Positions 20,006 through 29,169 of a DNA stretch of 64,000 bases are shown piece by piece. The translations under genes were made by a program, and so were the position numbers. A model generated the notes under the pieces. That model searched no databases. It saw only the letters and a list, made by a program, of their open reading frames with translations, and was not told where the DNA came from. Every line of letters starts with the position of its first letter. Position 1 is the stretch's first letter. The DNA comes from Vallitalea sp. Its GTDB lineage: Bacteria > Bacillota > Clostridia > Lachnospirales > Vallitaleaceae. The stretch is from NCBI GenBank assembly GCA_025210235.1, contig JAOASG010000066.1, positions 1-64,000 on the forward strand, in the 5' to 3' direction.

Positions 20006-20125
20006 AATATAATAACAATATGTAATTTATTAAATATAATATTATAATATGAAGTATACTATAGTTAGTTGTTATTATAATATTATTTAGCGCAACTCTA
20101 TATAAAATATAGGAGAGGTAAGCAT

Positions 20126-20917
20126 ATGTGTAAGAAGACTTTTAAAATATTTATTATAAGTGCATTATTGATTTTATGTATGCCTATTTTTGCATGTGCA
20201 GCGCCAACCGATGAAAAAGAAGAAGAAAAGACTTTTTTTGAATTTTTTAATTTAGATGAAGAAGAATTTATATATGAAGAAACTGAAAATGATACACATC
20301 CTATGACCAATTTATTTATTGAAATGGACAAGGATGTTATACAAGATAATGAGGATGAAAATAGTAGTAATATCCAAGAGTCTGATTTAAATATTATCAA
20401 TTCTTTTTCTTTCTTACATCTAAATAAGGGCTTTGATGCAAAAGATTGTATTGATAATACTGTTTCATTAAAAAATCAATTCATTAGTGTTTCACCAACG
20501 TTTTCTTCATCAAAAAAGATTTCTGGTACAGGTGAAGAAGGAATTGCTGTTGGAGTTATTGTATACGATGGATTAGATGAAGAAGGTAATATTAATATTA
20601 CTTACCAAGCTATAAAAACTATAGGTTTATCAAAAATATTTAATGAAACTATTGAGTTAAATACTGTTGGTACTAATTATATAAGTATAGCAGTAATGAA
20701 AGATGGAATTACAGAGTATAAAAAGTATATACTTAATAGAAAAGAAGAAGAAACAAGGAAAAAGCTTGAGAACCTACTTGTTAACTTTGGCGAAACAGAT
20801 ATAGATAATGAAGAATTAACAGATTTAGAACAAGATGAAGTTGTAATAGAAATAGAAGAAAAGGATGAAACAAAAAATCTATTTGAAGAACATACTTTTA
20901 AAATCCATAAAGAATAA
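20126..20917 (+). CDS. Secreted protein of unknown function in the wal operon
   Basis: 263 residues; not recognised. It starts with a signal peptide (about 1-28; cleavage near ACA-AP) followed by a very acidic low-complexity stretch (about 28-90, rich in E, D and F). A compact region (about 105-215) has alternating beta-strand pattern (AVGVIVYDG, NITYQAIKTIGLS, TNYISIAVMKDG) suggesting an Ig-like or beta-sandwich fold. The tail is acidic and helical. GAGAGG precedes ATG 20126. It lies between walK and the yycH-like gene, a place empty in Bacillus, and ends 30 bp before yycH. The location suggests an extracellular partner of the WalK/YycH/YycI complex, but this is inference. Confidence 0.75.
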   Translation: MCKKTFKIFIISALLILCMPIFACAAPTDEKEEEKTFFEFFNLDEEEFIYEETENDTHPMTNLFIEMDKDVIQDNEDENSSNIQESDLNIINSFSFLHLNKGFDAKDCIDNTVSLKNQFISVSPTFSSSKKISGTGEEGIAVGVIVYDGLDEEGNINITYQAIKTIGLSKIFNETIELNTVGTNYISIAVMKDGITEYKKYILNRKEEETRKKLENLLVNFGETDIDNEELTDLEQDEVVIEIEEKDETKNLFEEHTFKIHKE

Positions 20918-20947
20918 TATAAAAACAGTAGTAATGGTGTGATTTAC

Positions 20948-22318
20948 ATGAAGAACAATGGGGTAAAATCAATACTTTTGATAATATTAATTATACTTAG
21001 TTTATACCAGACAACAAGGTTATGGTTTGATGATTTGTCGGACCTTAACCTTTTTTATAATATAATAAATTATAATTCAGAAGTAAAGGAGCAAATACAA
21101 GAGGATAAAGTATATTTCTCTACTCCGGAAATTATGGCGATTTATTCTCCGGCGAAAGAATATTTAATTCTTAAAAAGACAAAGAAGGAATTTAATGATT
21201 TATTTATAGATTCAATTAATATTCTAAAGGCTATATTTTCTAAAGGAGAAATGTTAGAAGAAGTTGTTCCAAAACATAAATTATGGGAAAAAAGAAGTCT
21301 TTTGTTTAAGTATCCTTTTTTAATAGATTCTAATTTATTATTAAAAGATTTGAATGTGAAAAATATTAACTTTGATAATGAAATAGATAAATTTAATGAG
21401 ATTATTATAATACCCGCAACTGATATTGAAGAGTATGTATATGTGTATTTACTTAATGATAACTATTTTGATGATATAAAAGTTTACAGAATAAAAACAC
21501 GGAATATAAAAGAAATTAATAAAAAGCTTGAGGAATCTATTTCGGCGATAGAAGATAATCAGGCACTTCCTAATTATATGTCGTCAAAAAACTTGGGAAT
21601 TAAATTATTTAATAATAATGTGCTATTGCCACAAGAAGATACTATATATACGGATGTGGTATATTTAAAAAAACCATTTTATGTTGATAATGAATTAGAT
21701 GAAAAAAAATTAGAGGAATATATTAATGGATTTTTTAAGGATAATATTAAATGGAAGATAGGCGAAGAGTATACTGACGAAAGTGTTTTTGTTAAGTATA
21801 ATAATAATGGACTTATTGAATATACAAACAAGGATGTGCAGAATAAAAGGGATCTATCTGTTGTTGAATCATATTATTTAGCAGAAAAATTTATAAATAT
21901 TAAAGATAAAAGAATTAATGAAGTTGAATATTATTTGAGTGATTATATTACAGAAAGTAATAAAACTACTTTTTATTTTTCATATAAATATAATGATGTT
22001 AATATTATAATGTCTAGGGATTATATGGAAGAAGCTAATATGAATACACCAATGGAAATAACTGTTGTTGATGGACAAGTTATAAGTTATAAAAGAGTGC
22101 TTTTAGAGTTAGATAAATACACAAAAATTCCAGAAAAATTTAATGGAGATTATACCAATGTAATTAACAAGATGTTGCAATTATATCCAGAAGAAAAAAA
22201 TATAAAAAATATGTTCTTAGGGTACTTATTGGATTTTAGAAAAGAAAATATGAAATTAAACTGGGTAATAGTTACAGATAATATTGTATTTACAGAGGAA
22301 AAAGAGATAGTTAACTAA
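20948..22318 (+). CDS. yycH: YycH-like WalRK regulatory protein
   Basis: About 456 residues. A single N-terminal membrane helix (about 5-24) is followed by the characteristic LYQTTRLWFDD motif of YycH proteins and a long extracytoplasmic part with low conservation. In Bacillus, YycH and YycI sit beside WalK in the membrane and tune its activity. A GTG at 20939 is in frame, but GGTGTG at 20936-20941 is better read as the ribosome site for ATG 20948. The yycI-like gene follows after 46 bp. The identification rests on N-terminal motif, topology and gene order. Confidence 0.8.
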   Translation: MKNNGVKSILLIILIILSLYQTTRLWFDDLSDLNLFYNIINYNSEVKEQIQEDKVYFSTPEIMAIYSPAKEYLILKKTKKEFNDLFIDSINILKAIFSKGEMLEEVVPKHKLWEKRSLLFKYPFLIDSNLLLKDLNVKNINFDNEIDKFNEIIIIPATDIEEYVYVYLLNDNYFDDIKVYRIKTRNIKEINKKLEESISAIEDNQALPNYMSSKNLGIKLFNNNVLLPQEDTIYTDVVYLKKPFYVDNELDEKKLEEYINGFFKDNIKWKIGEEYTDESVFVKYNNNGLIEYTNKDVQNKRDLSVVESYYLAEKFINIKDKRINEVEYYLSDYITESNKTTFYFSYKYNDVNIIMSRDYMEEANMNTPMEITVVDGQVISYKRVLLELDKYTKIPEKFNGDYTNVINKMLQLYPEEKNIKNMFLGYLLDFRKENMKLNWVIVTDNIVFTEEKEIVN

Positions 22319-22364
22319 TTAATAAATATAACTTGGAATAAAATTGATATGAGTAGGTGTTAAA

Positions 22365-23267
22365 ATGAATTTTGGTAAAATACTTAATATTTTTATAGTG
22401 TTATTTTTGATAGTTAATATTCTACTATTTGGCATCTATGGATATAAAAATAAAATGAATTATTCTATAAAAGGAGAAAAGGAGAAACTTCTGATAGAAG
22501 TATTAAATAATAATAATGTATACGTTTATTGTCTTCTTCCTGAGTTTCATCCTAAAAAAAGACTTCGTATAGAAATTAAAAAGGTAGAAGAAGAAAAATT
22601 AAAAAAAAGTATGTTTGGAAATTCAGAAACTGTTTATAAAAGACTTCCTCTAGAATTAAGCTATACAAAAGATAATGAGAAGCTTGTAATATATAAAGGA
22701 GGTGCTAAAAAAGGAGAAATTTACTATATTAATACTGATGTAATGGATGAAGAAGATTTTGATATAAGTTTTATTCAAAAATTAAGTAAAAAATTAATGA
22801 ATAAATTAACAATAAAAGAAAACATGATATTAACAAGCACTCAGCATGATGACTACAATAAATATTATCAATTAGAGTATAATGATAAATTTAAAGGACA
22901 AACTATATTTAGTAGTTATGCAAACTTTAGATTTTATAAGAATGGAATAGTTGAGGGAGAAGTAAATAATCAATATAAACCTACAAAATTTGTTGGGCAT
23001 AAAAAAGAATTATATCCTATAGATGAAGTTCTTTATAAGTTTATGGATAATATTAGGAAAAAGGATAATAATGAACTTATAAAAATTAAAGGAATAGATA
23101 TAGGATATTACATTGATGAAGAAGATATTTCTAATAAAGATATTTTTGATATTGAACCATGTTATCGTATTAGGTTAGGCAATAACGAGGTATATTATAT
23201 TAATGCTTATACAAATAAAAACATATCTCATAACAATACTGCTCACTATTTTGATAATAAAAAGTAG
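22365..23267 (+). CDS. yycI: YycI-like WalRK regulatory protein
   Basis: 300 residues. One N-terminal membrane helix (about 7-25, FGKILNIFIVLFLIVNILLF, the typical YycI opening), then an extracytoplasmic domain with a YycI-like C-terminal part (PIDEVLYKFMDNIRKK, CYRIRLGNNEVYYINAYT). In other Firmicutes it partners YycH to control WalK. It is placed directly after the yycH-like gene. The third usual member, yycJ (a metallo-beta-lactamase-fold hydrolase), and htrA are absent here; murA follows instead. GTAGGTG precedes ATG 22365. Confidence 0.78.
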   Translation: MNFGKILNIFIVLFLIVNILLFGIYGYKNKMNYSIKGEKEKLLIEVLNNNNVYVYCLLPEFHPKKRLRIEIKKVEEEKLKKSMFGNSETVYKRLPLELSYTKDNEKLVIYKGGAKKGEIYYINTDVMDEEDFDISFIQKLSKKLMNKLTIKENMILTSTQHDDYNKYYQLEYNDKFKGQTIFSSYANFRFYKNGIVEGEVNNQYKPTKFVGHKKELYPIDEVLYKFMDNIRKKDNNELIKIKGIDIGYYIDEEDISNKDIFDIEPCYRIRLGNNEVYYINAYTNKNISHNNTAHYFDNKK

Positions 23268-23302
23268 GTATATAGTAGGTAAATAGTAGTATAATTAGTT
23301 CT

Positions 23303-23331
23303 TTTACAAAATTAGTAAAGTGTGCTATAAT
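23303..23331 (+). promoter_or_regulatory. Promoter for murA
   Basis: TTTACA (23303-23308), a 17-bp spacer, then an extended -10 TGCTATAAT (TATAAT at 23326-23331). murA therefore probably has its own promoter besides any wal-operon read-through. Confidence 0.7.
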
Positions 23332-23444
23332 TTATTTTGGATGATTAAAAATATGTAGATATTTTAGATGTTTTAAAAAATAAAAAATAAAAATTCTTTT
23401 ATAAGTTAACCCTATAGGGAAGTTTACTTAAGAGAGGTGTAAAA

Positions 23445-24731
23445 GTGGAACAACTAGTGATAAAAGGTAATGTGAGATTAAAAGGGGAAGTTTTTATTAG
23501 TGGTGCTAAAAATGCGGCACTTGCAATATTACCAGCTACTATTTTAGCCAATGATGTTTGTGTTATTGAGAATGTACCATGCGTAAGAGATATTCAGGTT
23601 TTATTACAATCTATGGAACAATTAGGTGTATTAATAGAATACATTGATGAACATAAAGTAAGAGTAGATACTAGAAATATTAAGAATCTAAAAGTTGATT
23701 ATGACTACATTAAAAAGATAAGAGCTTCTTATTATTTATTAGGGGCTTTGTTAGGAAAATATAAAGAAGCAGAAGTTGCCCTGCCAGGTGGTTGTAATAT
23801 TGGAAGTAGACCAATTGACCAACATATTAAAGGGTTTGAAGCTTTAGGAGCTAATGTTAAAGTTCAACATGGTATAATAGAAGCTTCAGCAGATAAATTA
23901 GTTGGAACTAATGTATTTTTAGATATGGTAACTGTAGGAGCTACTATAAATATAATGCTTGCCGCAGTATTGGCAGAGGGAACAACAGTTATTGAAAATG
24001 CAGCAAAAGAACCACATATCGTAGATGTTGCTAATTTTTTAAATAGTATGGGTGCTGAGATTAAAGGTGCAGGTACAGATGTTATTAGAATTAATGGAGT
24101 AAAGGATTTACATGGAACAGAATATATGATTATTCCTGATCAAATAGAGACAGGAACTTATATGATTGCTGGTGCTATAACAGGAGGAGATGTTACAGTT
24201 ACTAATGTAATTCCTAAACACATGGAAGCTATCTCTGCAAAGCTTACTGAGATGGGTGTAATTATCGAAGAATATGATGAGTCCATTCGTGTTATTGCAA
24301 ATGAACCATTAAAAAATATACATGTTAAGACTTTGCCTTATCCAGGTTTTCCAACAGATATGCAGCCACAGATGACTGCAATATTATCTAAAACTCCAGG
24401 TACAAGTATTATGACAGAGAGTATTTTTGAAAATAGATTTTCTTATACAGATGAGTTAAATAGAATGGGTGCAAATATTAAAGTAGAAGGAAACACAGCT
24501 GTTATTGAGGGCGTAAAACAGTTAACAGGAGCTGAAGTTGCAGCACCTGACCTTAGAGCTGGAGCAGGACTTATATTAGCGGCGTTAGCTGCCAAAGGTG
24601 AAACTGTTATAACAGGTGTTGAATATATAGATAGAGGATATGAGCATTTAGAAAAGAAACTAACAGGTATTGGAGCAAATATATTCAGAGTAAAGGAAAA
24701 AGCAGATAAATCAATGTTTAAAGTTGTTTAA
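23445..24731 (+). CDS. murA: UDP-N-acetylglucosamine 1-carboxyvinyltransferase MurA
   Basis: 428 residues, normal length. MurA transfers enolpyruvate from PEP to UDP-GlcNAc, the first committed step of peptidoglycan synthesis, in the cytosol. Visible signatures are the SGAKNAALAILPA motif near residue 20, the catalytic-loop cysteine C117 in LPGGCNIGSRPID (a Cys here normally means fosfomycin sensitivity), and the DLRAGAGLILAALAA motif in the C-terminal half. The start is GTG 23445 behind AGAGAGGTG. It follows the wal genes and precedes rlmH, and a terminator lies directly downstream. Confidence 0.96.
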   Translation: MEQLVIKGNVRLKGEVFISGAKNAALAILPATILANDVCVIENVPCVRDIQVLLQSMEQLGVLIEYIDEHKVRVDTRNIKNLKVDYDYIKKIRASYYLLGALLGKYKEAEVALPGGCNIGSRPIDQHIKGFEALGANVKVQHGIIEASADKLVGTNVFLDMVTVGATINIMLAAVLAEGTTVIENAAKEPHIVDVANFLNSMGAEIKGAGTDVIRINGVKDLHGTEYMIIPDQIETGTYMIAGAITGGDVTVTNVIPKHMEAISAKLTEMGVIIEEYDESIRVIANEPLKNIHVKTLPYPGFPTDMQPQMTAILSKTPGTSIMTESIFENRFSYTDELNRMGANIKVEGNTAVIEGVKQLTGAEVAAPDLRAGAGLILAALAAKGETVITGVEYIDRGYEHLEKKLTGIGANIFRVKEKADKSMFKVV

Positions 24732-24782
24732 TATTATTTGTGAAAACTGAATATTTAGGTTGTAGTAGCCATAGTATAAAAC

Positions 24783-24807
24783 GGACTTATTATTAAGTCC
24801 TTTTTTT
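24783..24807 (+). terminator. Rho-independent terminator after murA
   Basis: GGACTTA (24783-24789) pairs with TAAGTCC (24794-24800), followed by seven T residues. Confidence 0.88.
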
Positions 24808-24810
24808 GAC

Positions 24811-24850
24811 TTATAGGAAAACTTTCGTTAGCTTTATAGGAAAACTTCCG
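24811..24850. repeat. Short direct repeat beside the structured element
   Basis: A 17-mer beginning TTATAGGAAAACTT occurs at 24811-24827 and again at 24834-24850 with one mismatch (23-bp period). It abuts the left edge of the structured repeat and may be part of it or an insertion scar. Confidence 0.6.
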
Positions 24851-24975
24851 CAGAGATGGTATAGGGTAATATTCCGTCAGCAGATTAAACGTCCATGTTT
24901 AAACAGCTGAGCTCGCCGTCTATGGCTCACTGCTCCATATTACCCTATACCATCTCTGCTAGGCTCGTGGATTTT
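24845..24975. repeat. Structured palindromic repeat, copy 1
   Basis: A G+C-richer island with a perfect 23-bp outer inverted repeat (24850-24872 with 24937-24959) around a 64-nt interior. The interior holds a second hairpin (CAGCAGATTAAAC, 24878-24890, with GTTTAAACAGCTG, 24897-24909). It continues into the conserved right-end sequence TAGGCTCGTGGAT. A second full copy is at 56038. It contains no ORF and could be a miniature mobile element (MITE or REP-like) or a structured RNA. It lies between the murA terminator and rlmH. Confidence 0.85.
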
Positions 24976-25004
24976 CAACAACGATTAAAAGATGGGATGA
25001 TTAT

Positions 25005-25484
25005 ATGAAGATAACAATTATTACGGTTGGAAAGCTTAAAGAAAAGTATCTTAAAATGGCAGTTGATGAGTATTCTAAACGACTAAGTAGATATTGTAAA
25101 TTAGATATAATAGAAGTGCCTGATGAAAAAGCTCCAGAGAATATGTCTATTTCTCAGGAAATTATCGTAAAAGATAAAGAAGGGGAAAGGATTTTAAAAT
25201 ATATAAAAGATAATGCATATGTAGTAGCATTAGAGATAAATGGAGAAGACTTAACTTCAGAGCAATTAGCAAATAAAATAAATAAATTAGGGATAGAAGG
25301 GAAAAGTCATATTGTTTTTGTTATTGGAGGATCAATAGGTCTTTCTGATAATGTTATTAAACGATCTAATTATAGCTTAAGCTTTTCAAAAATGACTTTT
25401 CCTCATCAGTTAATGAGAGTTATTTTATTAGAACAGGTGTATAGAAGTTTTCGAATCAATGCTAATGAACCGTATCACAAATAA
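25005..25484 (+). CDS. rlmH: 23S rRNA (pseudouridine1915-N3)-methyltransferase RlmH
   Basis: 159 residues, the usual size. RlmH is a SPOUT-family methyltransferase that methylates pseudouridine 1915 of 23S rRNA in assembled 70S ribosomes. The family opening [15 protein letters not shown], the knot motif [12 protein letters not shown] and the C-terminal [24 protein letters not shown] segment are all present, with the invariant terminal PYHK. It is often found downstream of the wal cluster in Firmicutes, as here. The start is ATG 25005. Confidence 0.96.
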   Translation: MKITIITVGKLKEKYLKMAVDEYSKRLSRYCKLDIIEVPDEKAPENMSISQEIIVKDKEGERILKYIKDNAYVVALEINGEDLTSEQLANKINKLGIEGKSHIVFVIGGSIGLSDNVIKRSNYSLSFSKMTFPHQLMRVILLEQVYRSFRINANEPYHK

Positions 25485-25572
25485 CAAATATAATGAATGT
25501 AGAATTAGTAGCCTTATAAATTTTATTCATAGTTTGTACATTTTTGAATAAAATAATAAGGGGTGTTTTTTT

Positions 25573-26919
25573 ATGTTAAAAAAAATATTTATTGGAATTG
25601 AAATATTATTAATTAGTGTAACGTTGAGCGCTTTTAGTGGAAGTACAAAGGTTTCTTATGCTATTGAACAGGGAAATCTAAGAGTTGAAGATAATAATAG
25701 TGAAATAAGTAGTAAAGATGACAGCAAATATAGTGGTAAAGATGAAAGTAAAGATAAGATTAAAAAACAACCACACTTGGACGAAACACAAGAGAAGATA
25801 ACACAAGAAAACAAAATAAAAGAAAATAAAATAAAAGAGACAGTAAAAATAGATTGTAATGAATTAATTAATGAAGATATAAAAGAACTTTCAATATTTA
25901 ATAAATATGGTAAGGTACTAAAAATGGGAGATAAAGGGGAAATAGTAAAGTCATTAAATTTACTTTTGAAATGGCTTAATTATAATGTAGATGAAACTTC
26001 TTCTGAATTTACAGAAGAAACTAAAGAAGCTGTATTCAAATTTCAAAAAGATCATTTTATGAAAGAAATAGGAGTTGTTGATAAGTTAACGTATATAAGA
26101 TTAAATGATTATATATATAATAGTAAAATTAAGTATAAACCGATAGAATACAATGTGAAAATGGGGTCAACTGATGATTACTGGATTATTGTTAATAAAA
26201 CAACAAATGTATTACATTTATATAAAGGAGCAGATAGGTTAAGGGTATATCCAATTGCTACTGGTAGATGTCCTTCATTTACACCAGAAGGTAAGTTTAC
26301 TATAGCAAATAAAGTAATCAATGCAAGGTGGAAGGAAATACCTGGTGGGGTTGCTACTAATCCATTAGGATCACATTGGATGGGGTTAAAAGTAAATAAT
26401 AATTGGTGGTCTTATGGGATACATGGTTGTGGTAGACCTGAAAGTATTGGAACTTATGCTAGTGCTGGATGTATCCGTATGTATAATTTTCATTCCCAAG
26501 AATTATATAATATAGTTCCAGTTAATACACCTGTATGGATAGGAACAACTGAAAAAATAAAACAGTGGGTTATGGAATTAAATAAGAAACATGAAGAAAT
26601 AAAAATTGAAGAAGCAAAAGTAGAGGATAAAAAATATGAAAATGTTATTAAATTAATTCTTACGCCATATATAAACGAAACCTTAACTAATTATTATGGT
26701 TATATCATTCCATATACTTTAAAAACAGTAGAATTAATAAGTATTACTCCAATAAATGAACAAAAATATACGGTTACATTAGATGTAGAATTATTTGTTA
26801 GTGAGACAAAAATGCTAATAGGTAAAGATATAATAACTTATAGTATAGATAGTGATACTATAAAAATGGAAGAGTATGAACACATAAAATGTGAATATGA
26901 AGAAAATAATAATCAATAG
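25573..26919 (+). CDS. Secreted L,D-transpeptidase with peptidoglycan-binding domain
   Basis: 448 residues. A signal peptide or membrane anchor (about 1-28), a charged low-complexity linker (about 35-100, rich in K, E and D), a PG_binding_1 domain (about 113-180, KMGDKGEIVKSLNLLLK through AVFKFQKDH), and a YkuD/ErfK catalytic domain (about 200-330). The active site is seen in YGIHGCGRPESIG and SAGCIRMYN (nucleophile Cys about 300). A C-terminal extension of about 100 residues resembles a DUF-type alpha/beta module. These enzymes make 3-3 cross-links or attach proteins to peptidoglycan. AAGGGGTG precedes ATG 25573. Confidence 0.9.
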   Translation: MLKKIFIGIEILLISVTLSAFSGSTKVSYAIEQGNLRVEDNNSEISSKDDSKYSGKDESKDKIKKQPHLDETQEKITQENKIKENKIKETVKIDCNELINEDIKELSIFNKYGKVLKMGDKGEIVKSLNLLLKWLNYNVDETSSEFTEETKEAVFKFQKDHFMKEIGVVDKLTYIRLNDYIYNSKIKYKPIEYNVKMGSTDDYWIIVNKTTNVLHLYKGADRLRVYPIATGRCPSFTPEGKFTIANKVINARWKEIPGGVATNPLGSHWMGLKVNNNWWSYGIHGCGRPESIGTYASAGCIRMYNFHSQELYNIVPVNTPVWIGTTEKIKQWVMELNKKHEEIKIEEAKVEDKKYENVIKLILTPYINETLTNYYGYIIPYTLKTVELISITPINEQKYTVTLDVELFVSETKMLIGKDIITYSIDSDTIKMEEYEHIKCEYEENNNQ

Positions 26920-26998
26920 AAAGAAATTATGTTATAATAGGAATAATTACTGAAAACTTTAGGGTTTAAACTTAATATACGGCGGAGATGGAAAAATA

Positions 26999-28207
26999 AT
27001 GACAGAAACAATAGTAAAATTAAAGAAAAAATATAGAAATAAGATACTAAAAGGATATCCTCTTATAGAAAAAGATGCCATTTTAGATAAGAATAAATTA
27101 GATAAACAAGGAATGGTTCTTAAAATCATAGATGAAGATAATAAGTTTATAGCAAAAGGCTACTATGGCAAACAAAATAAAGGAATAGGATGGATACTAA
27201 CATACAAAGAAAATATTAAAATTAATCAGGATTTTTTTAGGGATAAAATTAAAGAAGCATTATATTTGCGTAAAAAAATGTATGCTAATCAAGAAACGAC
27301 TGCATTTAGAACATTTAACGGTGAAGGAGATAACATTGGGGGACTAACTATAGATTATTATGATGGTTATTACCTTATAAATTGGTATAGCGAAGGTATT
27401 TATAAGTTCAAAGACTATGTTATTACTGCGCTAAAAGAACTAACTAGTTTTAAAGGGATTTATGAGAAAAAAAGATTTAATACAGGTGGAAAATATATTG
27501 ATGATGACGATTTTGTTTTAGGTGAAAGAGCATCATTTCCTTTAATAGTGAAAGAGAATAATGTTAATTTTGCGGTATATCTTAATGAAGGAGCTATGGT
27601 AGGTTTTTTTCTTGATCAAAGAGAAGTTAGAAATATTATAAAAGAAAAATATTCAAAAGGGAAGAATGTATTAAACACATTTTCTTATACAGGAGCATTT
27701 TCAGTTTTTGCTGCAAAGGGAGGGGCTAAGAAAACTACAAGTGTTGACTTAGCTAATAGGAGTAGGAAAAAAACGATTGAACAATTTAAGATTAACGATA
27801 TTGATGAGAGTAAACATGATATAATTGTGGAAGATGTTTTTAAATACTTTAAATATGCTGTTAAGAAAAAACTTACATACGATATGGTTATACTTGATCC
27901 GCCTAGTTTCGCAAAGTCAAAAAAATATATTTTTAGTGCATCAAAAGATTATACCAATTTACTAATACAAGCTATTAATATAACAAAAAACAATGGTATT
28001 ATTGTTGCGTCTACTAATTGTAGTAATTTTGATATGGACCGATTTAAAGATTTTATTAATAAAGCTTTTAAGGAAACTAATGAGCATTATAAAATCATTC
28101 AAGAATTCTCTTTGCCATCAGATTTTAAGAAAAATAACATATATAAGGAGAGTAATTACTTAAAAGTGGTATTTATTCAAAAAAGTACCATTTATCTGGA
28201 GGACTAG
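26999..28207 (+). CDS. Class I rRNA large-subunit methyltransferase, RlmI-like
   Basis: 402 residues. The N-terminal PUA-like domain (about 1-75) is followed by the RlmI/YccW-type SAM-dependent methyltransferase core: ANQETTAFRTFNGEGD, VGFFLDQREVR, VLNTFSYTGAFSVFAAKGGAK (SAM motif I) and the catalytic-type motif LDPPSFAKSKK. Related enzymes form 5-methylcytosine in 23S rRNA. The precise target in this organism is not known. The ribosome site GGCGGAG precedes ATG 26999. The next gene starts 2 bp after its stop, indicating an operon. Confidence 0.88.
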   Translation: MTETIVKLKKKYRNKILKGYPLIEKDAILDKNKLDKQGMVLKIIDEDNKFIAKGYYGKQNKGIGWILTYKENIKINQDFFRDKIKEALYLRKKMYANQETTAFRTFNGEGDNIGGLTIDYYDGYYLINWYSEGIYKFKDYVITALKELTSFKGIYEKKRFNTGGKYIDDDDFVLGERASFPLIVKENNVNFAVYLNEGAMVGFFLDQREVRNIIKEKYSKGKNVLNTFSYTGAFSVFAAKGGAKKTTSVDLANRSRKKTIEQFKINDIDESKHDIIVEDVFKYFKYAVKKKLTYDMVILDPPSFAKSKKYIFSASKDYTNLLIQAINITKNNGIIVASTNCSNFDMDRFKDFINKAFKETNEHYKIIQEFSLPSDFKKNNIYKESNYLKVVFIQKSTIYLED

Positions 28208-28209
28208 AA

Positions 28210-29169
28210 ATGAATATACAAAACAAAGAAATAATTAATGATTATTTAACTGTATATAATGAAATAAAAACTAAATTAGATAAAAACATATCTGATGATA
28301 CTATAAAGATTGTATCTTTGTTTTATTCTATATCAAATAAACCTTTTCAGTTGCAATTATTTGAAGATATGAGCGAACGAATAAATAATGAAGTGGGCTT
28401 CTCGTCTATTAATGGGGAATTAAGATTTATAATATCAACCATATTAATTATAAAGTACGACTATCCATTTACAAAAGTAAGGGTATTAATAGATAATATC
28501 GAATTGGTTAATGATTATGAATTGTTTACCAAATATAGTTTGTTTATTGGCTTTTTACTATTAGATGAAAAAGATGTTAAAAAACGTTTAAATAATTCAA
28601 AAGATATTTATTTTGAAATGCAGGAAAGACATTATTTTATAACAGGAGAAGAGGACTATAGCTTCTCAATATTACTTTCAGAATCGGTAAATGATACAAA
28701 TAATTTAATGGACTGCATTGAATATTATTATAAACAATTAGCAGATGATTGTTTTAAACGAGGAAATTCCTTACAACTATTATCTCATGTTCTAACATTA
28801 ATTGTTAGAGATAATTATAAGGATAAGGTTATAAATAATTGTATACAAATATATAAATGTATGAAAGAAGAGGGTATAAAAGTAAAAGGAGTAATATATG
28901 CACTTATTGGACTAGTTAGCACAGCAGTTAAAGAAGAAGATATTGATTTAATTATTAAAGAAATTAAAGAAGTTTATAATTACTTAAATAATATAAAATC
29001 TTTTAAAAAAAATAAAGAATTCAATTTAATAGTTTCTATTTTGGTAGCTATTAATTTGAAAGATGACAACAAGTATATAAATTATTGCATAAATAAAAAT
29101 AAAACAAATATTGATTATTCTTTATTAGTGATTATATTATCTAAAAATATTTTAAGGGTTGTGAAATAA
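28210..29169 (+). CDS. DUF4003-like protein of unknown function
   Basis: 319 residues, mostly alpha-helical, with no signal peptide or membrane segment. Features such as SNKPFQLQLFEDM, an MQERHYFITGEEDYSFSILL segment and FKRGNSLQLLSHVL resemble the DUF4003 family of Firmicutes as I recall it; this is a motif-level match, not a search result. Function is unknown. The start ATG 28210 has a strong GGAGG and lies 2 bp after the RlmI-like gene, so the two are translated from one message. Confidence 0.7.
   Translation: MNIQNKEIINDYLTVYNEIKTKLDKNISDDTIKIVSLFYSISNKPFQLQLFEDMSERINNEVGFSSINGELRFIISTILIIKYDYPFTKVRVLIDNIELVNDYELFTKYSLFIGFLLLDEKDVKKRLNNSKDIYFEMQERHYFITGEEDYSFSILLSESVNDTNNLMDCIEYYYKQLADDCFKRGNSLQLLSHVLTLIVRDNYKDKVINNCIQIYKCMKEEGIKVKGVIYALIGLVSTAVKEEDIDLIIKEIKEVYNYLNNIKSFKKNKEFNLIVSILVAINLKDDNKYINYCINKNKTNIDYSLLVIILSKNILRVVK

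Noticed and set aside
24845..24975. Reading the structured repeat as a rho-independent terminator or a known riboswitch
   Set aside because: No T-tract follows either copy, a separate perfect terminator already ends murA, and copy 2 lies in a convergent gap with no downstream gene in its sense direction.
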